DNA of 64,000 bases from assembly GCF_002001005.1 (NCBI RefSeq), contig NZ_MUNX01000099.1, positions 1-64,000 on the forward strand, given 5' to 3'. Below the pieces are notes generated by a model, which made no database searches, was not told where the DNA came from, and saw only the letters and a program-made list of their open reading frames with translations. Within the stretch, counting starts at the first letter, position 1, and the number at the start of each line of letters is the position of its first letter. Shown here piece by piece: positions 1 through 7,307 of the stretch. The DNA is from Flavobacterium sp. A45. Its GTDB lineage: Bacteria; Bacteroidota; Bacteroidia; Flavobacteriales; Flavobacteriaceae. The position numbers were made by a program, and so were the translations under genes.

Positions 1-316
1 ACATTAAGGTAATATTTAAAAAGCTTCTTTTGGCAAACTGTAAAACAAACGAAAACATTTGATAGAAATTAATGCTAAAAGCGTAAAATCCGACTTAATT
101 ATCAATCAGAAGACATGAAAAATTAGTCTTAAATTGTATAAAAGATGACATCTCAAAATATACCTTTTTATATGCTGCTTTTGCAGTAATTTTGAATTCC
201 TTAAATTCAGGTTTCATCACAAATTAAATTTTATCAGATACTGCCTAAAACAAAAAATGTGTCCCGTTTTATTAAACGGGACACATTTTTTTATGTGCTG
301 TCTCTATGTCTGTTTA
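1..316. other. Non-coding left edge
   Basis: I see no convincing gene in these first 316 bases. The sequence is AT-rich and stops interrupt all frames. The only clear structure is the bidirectional terminator hairpin at 252-291, which lies just past the 3' end of the minus-strand gene that follows. Confidence 0.6.
252..291. terminator. Bidirectional intrinsic terminator
   Basis: An 18-bp perfect stem (core GTGTCCCGTTT / AAACGGGACAC) with a 4-nt loop is bordered by an A-run on the left and a T-run on the right. It can therefore work on either strand. It lies 26 bp beyond the stop codon of the DUF6686 gene and most likely ends that minus-strand transcript. Confidence 0.85.
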
Positions 317-661
317 TCAATTTGAAACAATCAGATAATTGATTTCTAACGGTTTCAGTATTCTGTCTTCGCTGACACAATCCACTAAAAATCGTAATTC
401 CTCCAGTTCTTTTCTGTTAAGCAGAATAATAAAATTAGACTGTAAAGTCGGGATTGGAATTTTCTTCTCATAAATAGAGTGTTTATATTCGGTCTCCCAA
501 TAATCAGCGTCTATTTGATCCAAGTAATTAGAAAAACTGGTCATTTCTATACTGCTCAAATCAAATGTCAAATTGTTAAACAGCAATTGATACATATCTC
601 TATGCTGGCAATATAATAGTATGCCGTTGGAAGTTCTGTTTAATACTTTTAGATTGCACAT
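317..661 (-). CDS. DUF6686 family protein
   Basis: A 114-residue soluble protein of unknown function. From memory of the family I assign it to DUF6686, small proteins found almost only in Bacteroidota; the recognisable part is the start, MCNLKVLNRTSNG, followed by a Cys/His pair (CQHRD), then a run of mixed charged and hydrophobic residues ending in a leucine-rich C-terminal third. There is no signal peptide, membrane segment or catalytic motif. The gene stands alone on the minus strand, with a strong terminator behind it and a 388-bp spacer in front separating it from divergent ffh. The ATG at 661 is the first in frame and gives the usual family length. The family assignment is moderately sure; the function is unknown. 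Confidence 0.65.
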   Translation of the reverse strand: MCNLKVLNRTSNGILLYCQHRDMYQLLFNNLTFDLSSIEMTSFSNYLDQIDADYWETEYKHSIYEKKIPIPTLQSNFIILLNRKELEELRFLVDCVSEDRILKPLEINYLIVSN

Positions 662-835
662 AAGCGTAATTCTTAATTATTTTATGAGAAATAAAATCTC
701 GACTATTACCTGTTAGACTTGTCAAAAATTAAATTTAGATAAGAATTGCTTTGACTGCCGTAGGTTGATTATTCAAGGAATATTAATTTTGGGTAAAAAT
801 AGTATTTTTATTTAGAATAAATAAAAATAAAAATA

Positions 836-843
836 TATATTTG
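836..843 (+). promoter_or_regulatory. Possible -7 box of an orphan transcript
   Basis: TATATTTG matches the Bacteroidota -7 consensus TAnnTTTG exactly. No TTTG or TTG -33 element lies at 17-23 bp upstream, so this is only a candidate. Confidence 0.35.
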
Positions 844-908
844 TTAAAAATGTCTTGATAGTAAACAACAAGCATAATCGATTTTTAGTTAGTTTTTATT
901 GTTTTTGG

Positions 909-942
909 AAAAAGGAGGCTGGGTTTATCCGGCCTCTTTTTG
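909..942. terminator. Terminator-like hairpin, orphan
   Basis: GAGGC/GCCTC extended by a T-G wobble and GG/CC makes an 8-bp stem around a short loop, with A-run and T-run flanks. No gene ends nearby on either strand: DUF6686 and ffh both point away from it. It may end a small RNA. Confidence 0.5.
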
Positions 943-1015
943 TTATTTTTAATCTTATTTAAAAAACAATTGATTTTTTATTTCTAATACTATTTAAACT
1001 TCAATATCAAATCAT

Positions 1016-1023
1016 TAAATTTG
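1016..1023 (+). promoter_or_regulatory. ffh promoter -7 box
   Basis: TAAATTTG is a perfect TAnnTTTG box 27 bp before the ffh ATG, the usual spacing for a short leader in this phylum. The -33 element is not clear. Confidence 0.55.
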
Positions 1024-1049
1024 CGCCTTAATTAAAGAGAAATACAATT

Positions 1050-2402
1050 ATGTTCGATAATTTAAGCGATAAACTAGACAAAGCCTTTCATATATTAAAG
1101 GGACACGGAAAAATCACGGAAGTAAACGTAGCCGAAACTTTGAAAGAAGTTCGTCGTGCTTTACTCGATGCCGATGTTAACTTTAAAATTGCCAAAGATT
1201 TTACTACCAAAGTAAAAGAAAAAGCAATTGGTCAAGATGTATTAACAACATTACAGCCAGGACAATTATTGGTAAAGTTAGTCAAAGATGAGCTTACTGA
1301 ATTAATGGGTGGAGATGTCGCAGGAATCAATCTTTCAGGTACACCATCTGTTATATTAATGTCAGGATTGCAAGGATCTGGAAAAACTACTTTTTCTGGA
1401 AAATTGGCTAATTATCTTCAAACAAAAAAGAATAAAAAAGTGCTTTTGGTTGCCTGTGATATTTATCGTCCGGCGGCTATTCAGCAATTGTATGTTGTAG
1501 GAGATTCTATTGCTGTTGAAGTATACTCTGAACCAGAAAATAAAAATCCAGTTGAAATTGCGCAAAATGCAATTAAACATGCGAAAGCAAATGGATTCAA
1601 TGTCGTGATTGTCGATACTGCCGGTCGTTTGGCTGTCGATAAGGAAATGATGGATGAAATTGCCAAAGTGCATAAAGCTATCCAACCACAAGAAACTTTA
1701 TTTGTTGTGGATGCTATGACAGGTCAGGATGCTGTGAATACTGCAAAAGCATTCAACGATATCTTGAATTTTGACGGGGTTATTTTAACCAAATTAGATG
1801 GTGATACACGTGGTGGAGCTGCTATTTCTATTAAATCGGTAGTAAACAAACCAATTAAGTTTGTAGGTACCGGAGAGAAAATGGATGCAATTGATGTTTT
1901 CTATCCAAATCGTATGGCAGAGCGTATCCTTGGTATGGGGGATGTTGTGTCGTTGGTGGAAAGAGCGCAAGAGCAATATGACGAAGATGAAGCCAGAAAA
2001 ATCCAAAAGAAAATTGCTAAAAACGAATTTGGTTTTGATGATTTTTTGTCACAAATTCAGCAAGTGAAGAAAATGGGTAATATGAAAGACTTGGTAGGAA
2101 TGATACCAGGTGCTTCGAAAGCGATGAAAGATATTGAAATTGAAGACGATGCTTTTAAGCATATTGAAGCCATTATCCATTCAATGACTCCAATTGAAAG
2201 AAGCAAGCCTGCAATAATTGATGTAAAAAGAAAAGCTAGAATTGCAAAAGGATCTGGGACAAAAGTGGAGCAAGTAAACCAATTGATGAAACAGTTTGAG
2301 CAAATGAGTAAAATGATGAAAATGATGCAAGGCCCAGGAGGAAAAAACCTGATGAAGATGATGGGCGGAATGAAAGGAATGCCAGGCGGAATGCCGAGAT
2401 AA
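1050..2402 (+). CDS. ffh: Signal recognition particle protein Ffh
   Basis: A 450-residue SRP54-type GTPase that binds signal sequences of nascent membrane and secreted proteins and hands the ribosome to FtsY at the inner membrane. Domains in order: N-terminal four-helix bundle (about 1-95), G domain with P-loop GLQGSGKTT (106-114), DTAGRL and TKLDGD, then the methionine-rich M domain from about residue 300, ending in repeated MKMM/GGM runs that form the signal-peptide groove and contact SRP RNA. Length is normal for bacteria. The ATG has a promoter box 27 bp upstream. It is followed 146 bp later by folD; the spacer contains repeats but no clear terminator. The identification is secure. Confidence 0.98.
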   Translation: MFDNLSDKLDKAFHILKGHGKITEVNVAETLKEVRRALLDADVNFKIAKDFTTKVKEKAIGQDVLTTLQPGQLLVKLVKDELTELMGGDVAGINLSGTPSVILMSGLQGSGKTTFSGKLANYLQTKKNKKVLLVACDIYRPAAIQQLYVVGDSIAVEVYSEPENKNPVEIAQNAIKHAKANGFNVVIVDTAGRLAVDKEMMDEIAKVHKAIQPQETLFVVDAMTGQDAVNTAKAFNDILNFDGVILTKLDGDTRGGAAISIKSVVNKPIKFVGTGEKMDAIDVFYPNRMAERILGMGDVVSLVERAQEQYDEDEARKIQKKIAKNEFGFDDFLSQIQQVKKMGNMKDLVGMIPGASKAMKDIEIEDDAFKHIEAIIHSMTPIERSKPAIIDVKRKARIAKGSGTKVEQVNQLMKQFEQMSKMMKMMQGPGGKNLMKMMGGMKGMPGGMPR

Positions 2403-2411
2403 AATAAGAAT

Positions 2412-2531
2412 GTTTAAGGTTTAAAGTTTCAAATAGATTGAAATTTTAGACCTTAAATTTTTTACATTAAACAGAGAATAATTATATAATTTGAGTTTCG
2501 CCTTTTAAACTTGAAACTTTAAACCTCAAAC
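2412..2531. repeat. Three copies of a 21-bp repeat in direct and inverted orientation
   Basis: The unit GTTTRAGGTTTAAAGTTTCAA occurs at about 2412-2432 on the plus strand and twice on the minus strand at about 2440-2460 and 2511-2531. The first two copies face each other and make an imperfect 20-bp hairpin just after ffh. The repeat does not resemble coding sequence. Confidence 0.6.
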
Positions 2532-2548
2532 ATTTAACTTTTTAAAAA

Positions 2549-3430
2549 ATGCAAATACTAGACGGAAAAAAAACATCGCAGGATATTAAAAATGAAATTG
2601 CTACTAAAGTAAAAACAATGAAAGACAATGGGGAAAAAGTACCTCATTTGGCTGCTGTAATTGTTGGAACTGATGGAGCAAGTTTAACTTATGTGGGAAG
2701 CAAAGTACGTTCTTGTGAACAGATTGGCTTCGAATCTACATTAGTAAGTTTACCTGCCGATATTACCGAAGAAGCATTACTTGCGAAGATTAAAGAATTA
2801 AACGAAGATGATAATTTGGATGGTTATATTGTTCAGTTGCCGTTACCAAAACACATCGACGAGCAAAAAATACTGATGGCTATTGATCCTGAAAAAGATG
2901 TAGATGGTTTTCATCCTGCCAATTTTGGAAAAATGGCTTTGGATATGGAAACATTTTTGCCTGCAACTCCATTTGGAATAATGGAATTGTTAGAGCGATA
3001 TAAAGTAGAAACTGCTGGTAAACACACCGTAGTTATTGGACGTAGCCATATTGTGGGAAGGCCAATGAGTATCTTGATGAGTCGCAAAGGTTATCCAGGT
3101 GATTCTACAGTTACACTTACGCATAGTAGAACCAAAAATATTGAAGAATACACTAAAAATGCCGATATTATCATCACAGCTCTTGGTGTTCCAAATTATC
3201 TAAAAGCCGATATGGTGAAAGATGGAGTTGTAGTAATCGATGTAGGTATTACAAGAGTGGAAGATGCTTCACATCCAAAAGGATATGTAATTACAGGTGA
3301 TGTTGACTTTGATGGAGTAAGCAAGAAATCTTCTTTCATCACTCCAGTCCCAGGGGGAGTAGGGCCAATGACAATTGCGATGTTGTTGAAAAATACATTA
3401 TTGGCAAGAGAAATAAGAAGCAGAAAATAA
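2549..3430 (+). CDS. folD: Bifunctional methylene-THF dehydrogenase / methenyl-THF cyclohydrolase FolD
   Basis: A 293-residue cytosolic enzyme that interconverts 5,10-methylene-, 5,10-methenyl- and 10-formyl-tetrahydrofolate, supplying formyl groups for purines and initiator tRNA (fmt is also in this window). Recognisable parts: YVGSKVRSCEQIG with the catalytic Lys of the cyclohydrolase site, the substrate motif DGYIVQLPLPKHI, PATPFGIMELL, the Rossmann segment VVIGRSHIVGRPMSILM, and the C-terminal PGGVGPMTIAMLL signature. Length is normal for the family. It follows ffh on the same strand and is closed by a strong terminator at 3451. Start ATG at 2549 matches the family N-terminus (MQILDGKK). 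Confident. Confidence 0.97.
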   Translation: MQILDGKKTSQDIKNEIATKVKTMKDNGEKVPHLAAVIVGTDGASLTYVGSKVRSCEQIGFESTLVSLPADITEEALLAKIKELNEDDNLDGYIVQLPLPKHIDEQKILMAIDPEKDVDGFHPANFGKMALDMETFLPATPFGIMELLERYKVETAGKHTVVIGRSHIVGRPMSILMSRKGYPGDSTVTLTHSRTKNIEEYTKNADIIITALGVPNYLKADMVKDGVVVIDVGITRVEDASHPKGYVITGDVDFDGVSKKSSFITPVPGGVGPMTIAMLLKNTLLAREIRSRK

Positions 3431-3450
3431 TTTTTTTAGAAATATAGCAT

Positions 3451-3481
3451 AAAACCTCAAACGAAAGTTTGAGGTTTTTTT
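3451..3481 (+). terminator. folD terminator
   Basis: A 12-bp stem (AAAACCTCAAAC / GTTTGAGGTTTT) with a GAAA loop is followed by a T-run, 20 bp after the folD stop. Confidence 0.9.
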
Positions 3482-3536
3482 ATCTTAAGACTTTCATAAT
3501 TTTCCGTACTTTTTTATTTTTTTAAAATTTAAAGAA

Positions 3537-3544
3537 TACTTTTG
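3537..3544 (+). promoter_or_regulatory. Putative corA promoter -7 box
   Basis: TACTTTTG fits TAnnTTTG. Transcription from here would give corA a leader of roughly 100 nt containing an 11-codon reading frame and a small hairpin. Confidence 0.5.
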
Positions 3545-3567
3545 CAAAACTTAAAATAAACAACCCC

Positions 3568-3603
3568 ATGGACGATTATTATTCGGAAAGATTGAAAGAA
3601 TAA
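3568..3603 (+). CDS. Possible 11-codon leader ORF upstream of corA
   Basis: ATG at 3568 opens an 11-residue frame (MDDYYSERLKE) that ends with TAA, 51 bp before the corA ATG. Directly after the stop lies a short hairpin CTTGAA/TTCAAG (3608-3624). A promoter box lies 24 bp upstream, so the frame would be in the corA leader. Enterobacterial Mg2+ transporter genes have translated leader peptides (corL, mgtL), so a regulatory role is conceivable, but the frame could equally be chance or the stub of a lost gene. No homology is recognised. Confidence 0.25.
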   Translation: MDDYYSERLKE

Positions 3604-3654
3604 AGCACTTGAAAAACATTCAAGATGCTATAACTTAACCTATAGAATTTTGAA

Positions 3655-4581
3655 ATGAAAGCTTTTTACAAAAACAATAACGGATTAATCGAATCTAAAG
3701 AGTGGACTCCAAACTGCTGGATTAATATTGAATGTCCAACAGAAGAAGAAAAAAAATACCTGCTAGAAGAACTAAAAATTCCCGAGGAATTCTACAATGA
3801 TATTGAAGATATTGATGAAAGACCCCGTATAGAAATTGAGAACGGATGGACTTTGATTATTATTAGAATCCCAGTAAGCACCAATAATGTAAAATTGCCT
3901 TTTAACACAATTCCGGTTGGAGTTGTTTTTAAAGGAGAAATTTGCGTCACCATTAGTTTTTATAAAACAGAAATGCTTTCTGATTTTGTAATCTACACTC
4001 AACGTAAAAATAAAAACATCAAAAATTATTTTGATTTGGTCTTGAAATTGCTTTTATCATCGAGTGTTTGGTATTTGAAATATTTGAAGCAAGTCAACCA
4101 AAAAATAAAATTAGCTGAAGATAATTTGGAGGAATCTATCAAAAATGAAGAATTACAAGCGTTGCTTCAAATTGAAAAGTGCTTGGTATTTTTTATGACC
4201 TCCTTGAAAGGAAATGATATTTTGCTTCATAGAATAAAGAATGTCAAATCCGAAAGAGATTCTTATGATCCGGATTTGTTGGAAGATGTTGAGATTGAGT
4301 TGCGTCAAGCGCAAGAAACAACTAATATTTATAGTGACATTTTAACAGGAATGATGGATGCTTATGCCTCGGTTATTTCTAATAATTTGAATGCTATTAT
4401 GAAGCAAATGACTTCCATTTCCATCATTTTAATGATTCCCACTGTAATTGCTAGTTTGTACGGGATGAATGTCCCGAATAACCTTGAAGGTAATAATTAT
4501 GGTATGACAATCATTATATTTGTTTCCGTTGTACTTTCTACTTTTGGGGTGTTTTTATTCAAAAGAAAACGTTGGTTTTGA
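3655..4581 (+). CDS. corA: CorA-family magnesium/divalent cation transporter
   Basis: A 308-residue inner-membrane channel subunit for Mg2+ (possibly Co2+/Ni2+). The first 230 or so residues form the cytosolic funnel rich in acidic residues and a long helix; two membrane helices close the protein (about 250-272 and 280-302), joined by the periplasmic loop that starts with the diagnostic GMN triplet (residues 270-272, context LYGMNVPNN). The C-terminus is basic (KRKRWF), as expected on the cytosolic side. Length is normal. It is a single-gene unit: folD ends at its own terminator upstream, and a bidirectional terminator separates it from the convergent pseudouridine synthase. Its leader carries a short ORF and hairpin that may regulate it. 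Confidence 0.93.
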   Translation: MKAFYKNNNGLIESKEWTPNCWINIECPTEEEKKYLLEELKIPEEFYNDIEDIDERPRIEIENGWTLIIIRIPVSTNNVKLPFNTIPVGVVFKGEICVTISFYKTEMLSDFVIYTQRKNKNIKNYFDLVLKLLLSSSVWYLKYLKQVNQKIKLAEDNLEESIKNEELQALLQIEKCLVFFMTSLKGNDILLHRIKNVKSERDSYDPDLLEDVEIELRQAQETTNIYSDILTGMMDAYASVISNNLNAIMKQMTSISIILMIPTVIASLYGMNVPNNLEGNNYGMTIIIFVSVVLSTFGVFLFKRKRWF

Positions 4582-4588
4582 TATAACG

Positions 4589-4623
4589 AAAAAGCCGTTT
4601 CTATTTGTTGAAACGGCTTTTTT
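4589..4623. terminator. Bidirectional terminator between corA and the pseudouridine synthase gene
   Basis: A 12-bp stem AAAAAGCCGTTT / AAACGGCTTTTT with a 10-nt loop sits between two convergent genes and carries an A-run on one side and a T-run on the other. Confidence 0.9.
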
Positions 4624-4628
4624 AGTAT

Positions 4629-5441
4629 TTAATAATCTCCTCTTTTTTTAAATCGTGGATCGTCTCTTTTGATGAATTCGGTTCTTCGTTTTGGAGCTTC
4701 AGTTTTGGGTAAACTGGCTTCTTCGGTTTTGCTGGAAGGCTCTATTAATTCATTGAGTTCCTTAATCTCGGCATCGGTTAAGTCACGGTAGCGACCTACA
4801 GGAACATCTAATGAAATATTGATGATTCGAATACGTTTCAAAGCAGTAACTTCGTAACCTAAATATTCACACATTCTTCGGATTTGACGATTCAATCCTT
4901 GTGTCAAAATGATTTTGAAAATGTATTTGCTTATTTGTTCTACTTTGCATTTTCGGGTGATGGTGTCCAAAATAGGTACGCCATTCCCCATTCGCTCAAT
5001 AAAACGGTCGGTAATGGGTTTGTTTACCGTTACGGTATATTCTTTTTCGTGATTGTTTCTAGCACGAAGTATTTTGTTGACGATATCGCCATCATTGGTC
5101 ATGAAAATTAGGCCTTCACTGGCTTTGTCTAATCTTCCAATAGGGAAAATACGTTTTGGGTAATTGATGTAATCTACAATGTTATTGCGAACTTCTAGAT
5201 TGGTGGTACATTCTATTCCTACGGGTTTATAGAAAGCCAAATAAACAGGTTTTTCGTTTTTCTCACGGATTAGTTTTCCGTCTATGCGTACTTCATCATC
5301 TGGTGAAACTTTTGTTCCAAGTTCTGGTACAACACCATTGATAGTTACTCGACCTTCTTCGATAAATTTATCAGCTTCACGGCGGGAACAATAGCCTGTT
5401 TCTCCTATGAATTTATTGAGGCGTTTTAGATTTTCTTCCAT
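4629..5441 (-). CDS. RluF/RluB-type 23S rRNA pseudouridine synthase
   Basis: A 270-residue RNA-modifying enzyme of the RsuA/RluB/RluE/RluF family that isomerises a uridine in rRNA. Residues 5-60 form an S4 RNA-binding domain ([20 protein letters not shown]). The catalytic core follows, with the aspartate in [16 protein letters not shown] and the closing motif [16 protein letters not shown] typical of the family. The last 45 residues are a low-complexity Lys/Glu/Arg tail ([19 protein letters not shown]) that probably contacts RNA electrostatically. The exact target position cannot be told from sequence; RluF (U2604) is the closest guess from the N-terminal style. It is convergent with corA. 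Upstream lies structured element A, not a gene. Confidence 0.9.
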   Translation of the reverse strand: MEENLKRLNKFIGETGYCSRREADKFIEEGRVTINGVVPELGTKVSPDDEVRIDGKLIREKNEKPVYLAFYKPVGIECTTNLEVRNNIVDYINYPKRIFPIGRLDKASEGLIFMTNDGDIVNKILRARNNHEKEYTVTVNKPITDRFIERMGNGVPILDTITRKCKVEQISKYIFKIILTQGLNRQIRRMCEYLGYEVTALKRIRIINISLDVPVGRYRDLTDAEIKELNELIEPSSKTEEASLPKTEAPKRRTEFIKRDDPRFKKRGDY

Positions 5442-5530
5442 ACTGCAAAAATAGTCTTTTTTTAGACTCTTATATTTTTAGATTATTAGAAAATGTTCGA
5501 ATGTTTCCTGAAACTAAAAAATTAAAACCC

Positions 5531-5600
5531 TTTAGCCCCGATAGAAACGGCATCCCATCTTGTTTTTTCTACGAGATGGATATAGTGGATAGCGGGAATC
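5531..5600 (+). ncRNA. Structured repeat element A (single-arm type)
   Basis: This spacer copy has the shared core: CCCTTTAGCCCCGATAGAA, a helix CATCT/AGATG closing an AT-rich loop, then GATATAGTG and GGATAGCGGGA. CCCG (5537-5540) pairs with CGGG (5593-5596), and AC pairs with GT next to the asymmetric loop. Four related copies lie elsewhere in the window (B, C, D, E). Whether it is transcribed is not known. It may belong to the Flavo-1 RNA motif described for flavobacteria, but I could not compare it with that model. Confidence 0.55.
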
Positions 5601-5617
5601 CATGTCAATAAATAAGC

Positions 5618-6475
5618 CTATTCTTCGGCTTCAAATAAAAAACGATATATTTCTTGGTACAAATCATCGTCGTGCATGGAATGTCCTAGATCTTTGGTTG
5701 TGATGAAACGTCCTTTTTTCCAACCGCTTGCGATTTTTTGCCCTTCTTCAAATGCCACTACAGTATCATCGGTGTCGTGAGCGATTATTCCTTCGATTTT
5801 AATTTCTTTGGCAAATTTACCTCCAGAGAAATCCTCTAGTTTGAAATTGAAATTCTCTAAATAACGTTTTTCCAGAAGGCTGAACATTTTGCGATTGAGG
5901 CTCAGCATTTGGATATAATTGTCGATGAGCGTTTTTAAATCGGAAGGAGCGCCTAGAATTACCATTTTTTCAATGCTGCTTTCAGGGTGTAAATATTGAT
6001 GATAAATGCAAGCTGCGCCACCTATGGAGTGACCGATAATGACGCTTGGGTTGTATTTTTTGACCGCTTTGTTGATGAACTCTGCATAGCGGGGAACATT
6101 GAATTCCTTACCGCTGCTTTTTCCGTGGGCGGGTGCATCTAAGGCGATGATGGTGCTTCCTGATTTTTGTAAATACGGAAGGGTTTTCTCCCAACGAGCC
6201 GAATTGCTTTCCCAGCCGTGTACCAAAAGGATTTTGGTATCATTCCCTTCCCAAGTGTAGGTTTGGAAATGGTGTTCATTGTGTTGGAAAGTTTCTTTAA
6301 CGGTGTTTTTTAGAATTTCAGGAAGCCTGTCTTCTGAAATTTTACCTATCCTGGGGTTTGTAAAAAGAGCATAGGATAATTGCAACGCTTTTTTTGGATG
6401 TACCAAACTGAGCAGGTTGATGTATTGACCAACGGATTTGACAAGTAGAAACCGAATGCTTTTTTTTAGGCTCAA
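5618..6475 (-). CDS. Alpha/beta-fold hydrolase
   Basis: A 285-residue cytosolic hydrolase. The fold signature is clear: oxyanion strand ILLVHGWESNSARW, nucleophile elbow GHSIGG, acidic residue region AHDTDDTVV and C-terminal catalytic His in DLGHSMHDDD. The substrate is unknown; esterase or lipase activity on a small ester is the family default. The start is a TTG at 6475 (MSLKKSIRF); no in-frame ATG exists until well inside the fold, so a non-ATG start is likely. The terminator of the next operon lies immediately upstream (6495-6516), so this gene is probably transcribed on its own. Element A lies past its 3' end. Confidence 0.8.
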   Translation of the reverse strand: MSLKKSIRFLLVKSVGQYINLLSLVHPKKALQLSYALFTNPRIGKISEDRLPEILKNTVKETFQHNEHHFQTYTWEGNDTKILLVHGWESNSARWEKTLPYLQKSGSTIIALDAPAHGKSSGKEFNVPRYAEFINKAVKKYNPSVIIGHSIGGAACIYHQYLHPESSIEKMVILGAPSDLKTLIDNYIQMLSLNRKMFSLLEKRYLENFNFKLEDFSGGKFAKEIKIEGIIAHDTDDTVVAFEEGQKIASGWKKGRFITTKDLGHSMHDDDLYQEIYRFLFEAEE

Positions 6476-6494
6476 AATAGTGGGGTATAAAAAA

Positions 6495-6524
6495 AGTCCC
6501 GATTAGATCGGGACTCAGATTTTT
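6495..6524 (-). terminator. Terminator of the nif3 / zinc-ribbon-like operon
   Basis: AGTCCCGAT / ATCGGGACT with a 3-nt loop is followed on the minus strand by a T-run. It lies just behind the stop codon of the coiled-coil gene. Confidence 0.85.
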
Positions 6525-7304
6525 TTAGAATTTAGAAAACAACTGTTCCATTTTCTCTCTTTCTTCTTCAGCCAAAACACTGTCGACTAAGATTCTTCCA
6601 GAGTGCTCATCAATTAAGATTTTCTTTCTAGAAGCAATTTCTACTTGTGTTTGAGGTGGAATTGTAAAGAATGATCCTGCTGATGCACCTCTTTCGATAG
6701 AAACAACTGCTAGTCCGTTACGAACGCTGCTTCTGATTCTTTTGTAGGCTACCAATAAACGATCTTCTATTAATGCTTCAAATTCTGCAGATTTCTCAGT
6801 TAAGAAAATTTCTTCTTTTTGAGTTTCGGCCATGATAGCATCCAATTCTGATTTTTTATGTTTCAAGTGAGATGATTTAGATTCCAATCTCTCTTTTGAA
6901 GAAGCAATTACTTCTTTTTTATGCTCGATAGAAGCTTTCATTTCTTTGATTTGCTTTTCAGCCAATTGAATTTCTAATTCTTGAAATTCGATTTCTTTAG
7001 TCAAAGAGTTGAATTCGCGGTTATTACGAACGCTTTCTTGTTGTTTAGTGTATTTTTTTACAGCTTCTTTGTGTTCGTCAATTGCATTCTTTTTTTCTTT
7101 GATAAGGTTTTCGATTACTTCTAATTCCCCTTTCAATTTTTCTGAACGAGTGCTTAAACCTGCAACTTCATCTTCCAAATCTTCAACCTCTAAAGGAAGT
7201 TCACCTCTAACGTTTCTGATTTCGTCAATTCTAGAGTCAATAAGCTGTAAATCGTAAATTGCTCTTAACTTGTCCTCAACACTTAATTCTTTCGTATTCG
7301 CCAT
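6525..7304 (-). CDS. Coiled-coil protein of the C4 zinc-ribbon (CT398-like) family, cysteines lost
   Basis: A 259-residue protein made of a long antiparallel coiled coil (about 10-195, rich in E, K and L) and a short C-terminal domain. In the usual family this domain is a zinc ribbon of the form RGACGGCF...CEHCGRILVD. Here the backbone motif is kept (RGASAGSFFTIPPQ, then DEHSGRILVDS) but all four metal-binding cysteines are replaced: S208, S211, D232 and S235. The protein therefore probably binds no zinc yet keeps the fold. Function is unknown; the family has been linked to protein trafficking or RNA-related roles without firm proof. It follows nif3 by 3 bp in one operon ended by the hairpin at 6495. 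Confidence 0.85.
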   Translation of the reverse strand: MANTKELSVEDKLRAIYDLQLIDSRIDEIRNVRGELPLEVEDLEDEVAGLSTRSEKLKGELEVIENLIKEKKNAIDEHKEAVKKYTKQQESVRNNREFNSLTKEIEFQELEIQLAEKQIKEMKASIEHKKEVIASSKERLESKSSHLKHKKSELDAIMAETQKEEIFLTEKSAEFEALIEDRLLVAYKRIRSSVRNGLAVVSIERGASAGSFFTIPPQTQVEIASRKKILIDEHSGRILVDSVLAEEEREKMEQLFSKF

Positions 7305-7307
7305 ATT

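Larger units (their letters stand above)
662..1049. other. Intergenic region with orphan promoter box and terminator
   Basis: No protein gene is visible. The spacer holds a -7-like box TATATTTG at 836-843, a GC-rich hairpin with a T-run at 909-942, and the ffh promoter box at 1016-1023. The first two could bracket a plus-strand transcript of about 90 nt that belongs to neither neighbour. Confidence 0.4.
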
